Positions 35,358 to 40,095 of a stretch of 40,095 nt of DNA are shown in pieces. The DNA is taken from the IMG/VR virus record IMGVR_UViG_3300031825_000039, positions 1 through 40,095 of that record; one strand, 5' to 3'. Under the pieces are notes generated by a model, which saw only the letters and a list, made by a program, of their open reading frames with translations, did no database searches and was not told the origin of the DNA. The stretch's first letter is position 1. Each line of letters starts with the position of its first letter. A program made the position numbers and the translations under genes. The stretch is from a virus.

Positions 35358-35810
35358 TCACGACTTCGCGCAGTAGCGCCCTCGCCCGCCGAGCCGGACG
35401 CCGGCCCACATGATCCAGGCCCGCCAGGGGGCGACGCCGGAATCGATCAGCGCCAGGCGGAACAGCCGGTCGGCCGCCCGGCGCGGCAGTTGCCCGGTGG
35501 TGTAGAGCCAGTCGTGGAGGGTGGCGGCGGCATCGCCGTAGCCGTTGACCATGGCGTAGAGAAACAGGCAGGCGAACCCGACCGCGTAGGCGGCATAGGC
35601 CAGCCAGTCCCACGGCAACAGGCTCAGGGCCAGCGAGAGGCCCAAGCCGACGACGGCCACGCGCCGGACCGCCTTGGTGCTGGCGAAATCGGTCTCGAAG
35701 CCGAGCGGCGCCTCGATGCCCCGATACGAAAAGGGCGCCAGAAGGCGCCAGGTTTTGCCGTGCCGCAGTTCGACCTGCAGCGGATGGGGGAATCGTTCCA
35801 TCAGGGCCAC
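35358..35810 (-). CDS. DUF1353 protein
   Basis: A 150-residue protein. The ends match DUF1353 (GIEAPLGFETDFASTKAV at the N-terminal side; AATLHDWLYTTGQLPRRAADRLF... at the C-terminal side). Between them is a hydrophobic segment (VVGLGLSLALSLLPWDWLAYAAYAVGFACLFLYAM), which many DUF1353 proteins also have. Its His/Asp residues suggest a peptidase-like site, but the role is unproven. Common between tail-fibre and lysis genes. Confidence 0.82.
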   Translation of the reverse strand: MALMERFPHPLQVELRHGKTWRLLAPFSYRGIEAPLGFETDFASTKAVRRVAVVGLGLSLALSLLPWDWLAYAAYAVGFACLFLYAMVNGYGDAAATLHDWLYTTGQLPRRAADRLFRLALIDSGVAPWRAWIMWAGVRLGGRGRYCAKS

Positions 35811-36247
35811 CCCTGCTCAAGCTGATCGGCGGTGAAGGTGCCGGCCGCCACCTCGCCCAGCAGGACGGCCTCGCGGTCGAAACAGGCCTGCACATGGGCG
35901 CGCACGGCAGTAGCCAGGGCGAGGATCTGCGTCGCGCTCAGGTCGACGAATCCGGCCTGGGTCTTCCAGCGGCAGGTATAGGCCGCGTCGAGGGTCGCCT
36001 GCAGGGCCGCCCCGGTGATCAGCGACTGACTGTCGCGGGAGGTGTCCACCTGATAGCCATCCATGGCGATGCCTGCGGTTTCCGCCCGGTAGCGCCGCTC
36101 GGCGATGAGGGCCGGCCAGTCCACGGTCGGAGTGGGCTCCGCCAGCTCACGGTATCGCCCGGGGTACCGCTGGTCGACGAACTCGACGCTGGCCACGACC
36201 ACGTTCGCCACCTGGCCGGCGTCGTCGAGAATTTCGAACTGGGCCAT
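35801..36247 (-). CDS. DUF4376 tail-fibre-associated protein
   Basis: A 148-residue protein with IAERRYRAETAGI, VDTSRDSQSLITGAAL, CRWKTQAGFVDLSATQILALATAVRAHVQACFDRE: the DUF4376 pattern, found in tail-fibre assembly or fibre-linked proteins. It overlaps the fibre gene by one base, so the two probably work together. Confidence 0.82.
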   Translation of the reverse strand: MAQFEILDDAGQVANVVVASVEFVDQRYPGRYRELAEPTPTVDWPALIAERRYRAETAGIAMDGYQVDTSRDSQSLITGAALQATLDAAYTCRWKTQAGFVDLSATQILALATAVRAHVQACFDREAVLLGEVAAGTFTADQLEQGWP

Positions 36248-37224
36248 TAGGCGATCTCCTGTAGGAACTCGATGACGACGCAGCCCTGGCCAGCCGGGCC
36301 GCTGGACACGCTATTACCGCCGGAGACCGCCCCTGAACCAGCCCCGTAGCCACCGCGACCGGAGGTGTTGCTAGTAGCCCCGCTGCCCGCAAAGATACCT
36401 GCATCGGAGCCGTTGCCTCCGTCGGTTCCTCCGCCCGGGAAAGAGCCGGAAGCACCCGCTGGAGCCAGGAGACGAGCTTGCAGACCGGCGGAGCCGGTGA
36501 CTCCCAAGTTGCTGGGAGCGGCTGCCGTGCTGGTCGAATTGACTGCGCTGGGGGACGCCGCCACAGCAGAGCCGCCCCGAGATGAAGCACTGTTGTTCGT
36601 ACCGGTGGCGTCTCCCGATTTCCCCCCGACGCCCGCCCCACCGGAGAAGGAGGTTTGCCCTGACCCGGCAACCGTATTGGACGCATTCCCCGAGGGATGA
36701 CCGAGTCCGTAAATGCCCACCGCCCCACCGCCCGTAGCCGCCGAGCAGCCCGGCACCGCAACCACGGTTGCAGAACCGGAATTACCGCCCGGGACGTTGA
36801 GATCGCCGCCGCTGGCCGTTCCGCCGTTAGCACCTGCCACGGTACCGGCACCGGCCGCCTGGGTTTTCCCGCCCTCCCCGCCGTTGGCCGTCAGGACAAT
36901 GCCGGGGCCGGTGACCGTGGTGGTGCCGCCGGCATTGCCGTTCTGCCCGACCGTGGCCTGGGCGGGGCCTCCGGCCCCGATCACCAGCGTCAGGACGTCG
37001 CCCTTCTTGAGCCGCACGAGCTTCTGCGCCAGGCCGCCCGCCGCGCCGCCCGTGGCGGCCATTCCGTTACCTATGGGGGCCCGCGCCCCGGAGCCACCGG
37101 CGCCGATAGCGGTCACCAGATACGCCGCATCGAACGGCGCGACGAACTGGCCGGATTCGAGAATCAGGCGCTCCTGACGCAGGAAGCCGCCAAGACCGGC
37201 GGCGCTTTTCAAACTGATCGGCAT
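36247..37224 (-). CDS. Glycine-rich tail-tip adhesin / fibre
   Basis: A 325-residue protein. Residues 1-75 form a short N-terminal part (SLKSAAGLGGFLRQERLIL...YLVTAIGAGGSGA). The rest is dominated by Gly, Ala, Ser, Thr and Asn runs (GGAGVGGKSGDATG; GRGGYGAGSGAVSGG) and ends GQGCVVIEF. Such glycine-rich domains, as in the gp38 adhesins of T-even relatives, form stacked polyglycine helices whose loops bind the receptor. Host recognition is inferred from composition and position. Confidence 0.7.
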   Translation of the reverse strand: MPISLKSAAGLGGFLRQERLILESGQFVAPFDAAYLVTAIGAGGSGARAPIGNGMAATGGAAGGLAQKLVRLKKGDVLTLVIGAGGPAQATVGQNGNAGGTTTVTGPGIVLTANGGEGGKTQAAGAGTVAGANGGTASGGDLNVPGGNSGSATVVAVPGCSAATGGGAVGIYGLGHPSGNASNTVAGSGQTSFSGGAGVGGKSGDATGTNNSASSRGGSAVAASPSAVNSTSTAAAPSNLGVTGSAGLQARLLAPAGASGSFPGGGTDGGNGSDAGIFAGSGATSNTSGRGGYGAGSGAVSGGNSVSSGPAGQGCVVIEFLQEIA

Positions 37225-37227
37225 GGG

Positions 37228-37911
37228 TCAAACCTCCCAATCGGTGCCGTTGAAGACGAAAACGATTTCCGCGTCGAGGTCGAACAGGACCGACGCGCTA
37301 CTGCCCTTGGCGGTCTGGATCACCGCGCTGCCGGTGCCGGCCTGGATCGTCGGCTCGGCGCCCAGCGCCTTGGTCAGCCGGACGGCCGTGCCCTTCGGCG
37401 GCGGCGTGGTCGTATCGGGTAGCGTCACGGTCAGCGACGCGCCGAGCCAGTAGCTGGCGTTGCGCGCGGCGGTGAAGTCGGCGGTGTGGCTGGCGTCGAT
37501 GCCGCCCATTACCAGCCAGTCGCCGCTCACGCCGGGCTCGCTGGTAGCAACGTTGGCCAGGCCGGTCAGCAGCGTCCAGATCTGCTGGCGGTGCAGGACC
37601 GTCGCCGGCAGGGCGAGCGGGCCGCTCAGGCTGGACCATTGCCCCTTGAAGTTGGCGACCGACTGCGCGGCATCGCGGGCCAGCCGGGCATCGGTGAGCG
37701 CCTGTTGCGCCGCCGCGGCGCTGGCGGCGGAATCGCTGGCGCGGCTGTCGGCATCGAGGGCGCGCTGATGGGTGAAGGCGGCGACTGTATTCGTCTCGTC
37801 GACGAAGCGCGGCTGGGCAGCCATCAGGGCATCGGCCATTGGGGTGAAATTGGCAGGACCGTCATTGCGCGACGGCGCCGGCGGCAGTGGGGTAATCGTC
37901 GGTACGGTCAT
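37228..37911 (-). CDS. Tail-fibre attachment protein
   Basis: A 227-residue protein: N-terminal FTPMADALMAAQPRFVDETN, then an Ala-rich coiled coil with SDSAASAAAAQQAL and ARLARDAAQSVANFKGQW, then a beta-rich C-terminal domain (TVTLPDTTTPPPKGTAVRLTKALG; AEIVFVFNGTDWEV). The N-terminal helix plus FKGQWSSL is typical of the base part of tail fibres. It ends four bases before the adhesin gene and overlaps the gene upstream (ATGA). Confidence 0.7.
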   Translation of the reverse strand: MTVPTITPLPPAPSRNDGPANFTPMADALMAAQPRFVDETNTVAAFTHQRALDADSRASDSAASAAAAQQALTDARLARDAAQSVANFKGQWSSLSGPLALPATVLHRQQIWTLLTGLANVATSEPGVSGDWLVMGGIDASHTADFTAARNASYWLGASLTVTLPDTTTPPPKGTAVRLTKALGAEPTIQAGTGSAVIQTAKGSSASVLFDLDAEIVFVFNGTDWEV

Positions 37912-38798
37912 ACCAGGCCTTCCACAGTGAGGGTCCCATCGGAGATCGACGGGCCGGAGATTGAAATCGAGAAATCCTTGAAGAAGCCGAACACCAGGGT
38001 GGCCTCGTAGGAGGCCTCGCCGATCCAGACCACCGGGCGGGTGCGGAGCGAGGCCAGCAGGCGCTGCACGGTGGCCACCCGGGCGGTGTCGAGGCGCAGG
38101 TCGAACTCGGCACGCTTGCTGTAGGCGCGCTCGACAATGAAGAAATTGCCGAAGTCGTCGGTATCCTTGCGCGAATAGTCGGTGATGCCGACGCTGGTGC
38201 CGTACAGCGCCACCCCCAGCTCCACCTGGGTGCCGACGACCAGATGGCCGCAGGCCGCCGGGTCGCCGGCGTTGTCGACGCTCACGCCCAGCTGGGCGGT
38301 GCCGTAGGCCGGCAGGTCCAGCAGTACGAGGTCGGTATGCCGGCCGATCGGCGCGAAGAACCAGTCGTACCAGCTGTTCACGCCGGCATCGACCAGCGAC
38401 AGCGTGCGCCGGTAGACCTCGCCCTCGATGGGGTCGGTCATCGTCACCGTCACCGTACTGCCCTGCAGGTTGAACAGCGCCAGGGCGTTGATCACCGCAT
38501 TGGGCTGCAGGGCGACGGCGATGCCGCCGGCCTGGCGGGTCTGCGTGCCGACCTTGTCGTCGAACATCCGCCAGCGGTTGTCCATACCCAGATCCAGCCA
38601 GGTGGCCGGGTTGGTGGCGGGGCCGGTCGGGTCGATGCCGCTGTTCGCGACCAGTGCCTCGTAGATCCGGCGGTTGCGCAGGCAGCGGTCGCCGACCAGG
38701 TAGGCCGTCGACGAGCTCCAGGGCGGGTAGTCGTCCTCCGGCACGTTGCTGGCGACCAGCACCGCCTCGGTGATGTCGATGGGTTTGATGATCTGCAT
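37908..38798 (-). CDS. Tail-tip protein with a carbohydrate-binding-like N-terminus
   Basis: A 296-residue protein. Residues 20-75 read DDYPPWSSSTAYLVGDRCLR...IYEALVANSGIDPTGP...TWLDLGMDNRW, resembling the chitin-binding-like modules found after tape-measure genes in Pseudomonas phages. The rest is beta-rich (GSTVTVTMTDPIEGEVYRRT; FGFFKDFSISISGP). It starts in TAATG with the tape-measure stop, so the two are coupled. Probably a distal tail or hub-associated protein. Confidence 0.7.
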   Translation of the reverse strand: MQIIKPIDITEAVLVASNVPEDDYPPWSSSTAYLVGDRCLRNRRIYEALVANSGIDPTGPATNPATWLDLGMDNRWRMFDDKVGTQTRQAGGIAVALQPNAVINALALFNLQGSTVTVTMTDPIEGEVYRRTLSLVDAGVNSWYDWFFAPIGRHTDLVLLDLPAYGTAQLGVSVDNAGDPAACGHLVVGTQVELGVALYGTSVGITDYSRKDTDDFGNFFIVERAYSKRAEFDLRLDTARVATVQRLLASLRTRPVVWIGEASYEATLVFGFFKDFSISISGPSISDGTLTVEGLV

Positions 38799-40095
38799 TA
38801 GGCCCTCACTGCCGGCATGCCGTCCGCTTCGAATTGCTCCAGGAACCGGGTGTATTTCGAGGTTTGCATGGTGTGTTTGGCGATGGCGCGCAGGGCATCG
38901 AACACCTGCCCCATATCGGCGCGCAGGTTGCGGATTTCCTGGGCGGTTGCCGCGCCACCGCCTAACAGGTCGGCCGTCTGCCGGGCGTTGAAGATCCGGC
39001 TTGGGCCGGTCACCTCCAGCTCCGGGCCGTGCTCGCCGACCATCCGCAGGCCGCCACCGAAATCGCCCCCCGCGGCGAACCCCGGGATGCCCTGCGACTT
39101 CGCCCACTCCTGGATATTGGCCTGCTGCCCCGCCGCCCAGCTCATCTGGCCGTCCTGGCCGATATTGAACAGCCAGTCCTGGTTCCAGCTCTGGGTACCG
39201 ACCACCTGGTTGCCGACCACCTTCAGCCCCATGGAGGCGCCGTGCTCGTCGAGGATCGTGCCGTCGTTGGCCACCTGGCGTTTCACCCCGCCCAGGCCGG
39301 TGACGCTGGTGATGCTGGCATTGGCGGCCTGCAGCGCCTGGGCCTGCTGCATCGACCCGGCGAACAGGCTCAGCGCGTCCGCCACGCTCTTCACGCCGCT
39401 GTCGATGCCGAGCAGCGCATCGAGCTGCGCCTGGGCCGCGGTCAGCTGCGCGTCGAGGCCGGAGGTCTGCAGGTCGTAGTTGGCCTTGGCCTGGTCGAGC
39501 TGGCCCTGCAGGCTGTCGAGGAGGCGCTGCTCGGTGGTCAGCTGGGCGCCGTTAACGCCCTGCAGCTGGGCGATCAGGTTGGCGGTGCGGCCCTGCTCGC
39601 GCTGCATATCCTCCAACGTCGAGTAGTTGCCCGAGCCGATGGTGGTGGCCGAGTCAAGGGCGTTCTGCAGGCCGGCGAAACCGGCCAGGGAGCCGCCGGC
39701 CTTGGCGAAGGCCAGAGCGCTTCGCAAGGTGGCCACCGCCTGCTCGTGCAGGAGGGCCGTGGCCTGCTCGGACGAGCCGGCCAGCTGTTTCAACGCGGCA
39801 TCCAGGCTGCTGCCGACCGCCGTCAGGCTGCTTACGGCGCCGTTGGCCGTACCGAGCATGTCGTTGATCGAGGCGACCCGGGCGTTATAGGTGTCGCTCA
39901 GGCGCTGCTGCTCGGCGCCGATGGCGCTGGACAGCGTGGACAACGCCCCCTTGGCCGCCGAGACCGCCGCACCGGACGTCGCGGCCTGCACGGCCTGCGC
40001 CCGCTGCTCGACGATGTCGTAGTAGCTGTCGGCCTGCCCCGCCAGGTTCATCAGCGTGGCGAACATGGAGCGACCGGCCTCGGTGGTCAGGTCGA
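38798..40095 (-). CDS. Tape measure protein, C-terminal part (runs off the window)
   Basis: At least 432 residues open to the window edge. The sequence has TEAGRSMFATLMNLAGQADSYY, a long Ala/Gln helical region, then the typical C-terminal block GIPGFAAGGDFGGGLRMVGE, HGPELEVTGPSRIFNARQTADLL and NLRADMGQVFDALRAIA. Tape measures set tail length and enter the host first. The N-terminal several hundred residues usual for this protein are absent. If base 1 joins base 40095 the frame starts at 7 and gives only 434 residues, which would imply an unusually short tail or missing sequence. Confidence 0.86.
   Translation of the reverse strand, partial: DLTTEAGRSMFATLMNLAGQADSYYDIVEQRAQAVQAATSGAAVSAAKGALSTLSSAIGAEQQRLSDTYNARVASINDMLGTANGAVSSLTAVGSSLDAALKQLAGSSEQATALLHEQAVATLRSALAFAKAGGSLAGFAGLQNALDSATTIGSGNYSTLEDMQREQGRTANLIAQLQGVNGAQLTTEQRLLDSLQGQLDQAKANYDLQTSGLDAQLTAAQAQLDALLGIDSGVKSVADALSLFAGSMQQAQALQAANASITSVTGLGGVKRQVANDGTILDEHGASMGLKVVGNQVVGTQSWNQDWLFNIGQDGQMSWAAGQQANIQEWAKSQGIPGFAAGGDFGGGLRMVGEHGPELEVTGPSRIFNARQTADLLGGGAATAQEIRNLRADMGQVFDALRAIAKHTMQTSKYTRFLEQFEADGMPAVRA

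Overview
The window looks like the genome of a temperate, lambda-like, long-tailed (siphovirus-type) phage of a GC-rich gammaproteobacterium, most likely Pseudomonas. I see no bacterial chromosomal gene. The assignment to Pseudomonas is inferred from high GC content, the gene families present (P22-type Cro, DUF1353, DUF1799, DUF2213 and DUF2184 head/tail proteins, Sak4, RusA), and an attP core equal to the 3' half of a tRNA-Leu(TAA). attP lies inside the window (about 33983-34225) with phage genes on both sides, so this is the excised, circular or circularly permuted form and not an integrated prophage. The two ends both fall in the tape-measure gene. Joining base 40095 to base 1 keeps that gene in frame back to an ATG at 7-5. 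The resulting 434-residue protein looks like only the C-terminal part of a tape measure, so sequence may be missing at the junction.

Layout. 20036-20707 (+) is the CI-type repressor, flanked by two operator/promoter regions that share a TTTcAGcATGCTgAAA site. Leftward (- strand) from PR come cro, two small DNA-binding-like genes, an O-like initiator gene carrying five origin-like iterons, a DnaB-type helicase, a run of nin-like genes (DUF1367, YbcO, a PP-type phosphatase, RusA) and a candidate late regulator. These are followed by a promoter, a tRNA-Met(CAT) and a terminator resembling a PR'-tR' region. A HicAB toxin-antitoxin pair (+) sits here as a moron. The late operon (- strand) then runs holin-like genes, terminase, portal, protease/scaffold, cement, capsid, connectors, two tail-tube paralogues, a frameshifted chaperone pair and the tape measure. 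Across the junction it continues with tail-tip proteins, a glycine-rich fibre, DUF4376, DUF1353, endolysin and Rz/Rz1, up to attP.

Rightward (+ strand) from PL, after a boxA-bearing leader, comes an early operon of tightly overlapping small genes. It holds a coiled-coil protein, Sak4-type recombinase, SSB, an Rmf/CrpP-like protein, a DUF551 protein, a Lar-like anti-restriction protein, DUF2591, an ASCH-like protein, a DUF4224 excisionase candidate and a tyrosine integrase next to attP.

Most notable points: the portal carries a C-terminal 2H phosphoesterase domain of the anti-CBASS Acb1 type; a canonical -1 frameshift heptamer lies in the tail chaperone gene; a scaffold start is nested in the protease gene; a single base appears to have removed both the stop of DUF1367 and the ATG of YbcO; a ~140-nt structured RNA candidate lies in the early leader region; the two-codon frame ATG-AAG-TAG sits behind a perfect Shine-Dalgarno sequence; and four arm-type integrase repeats surround the attP core.
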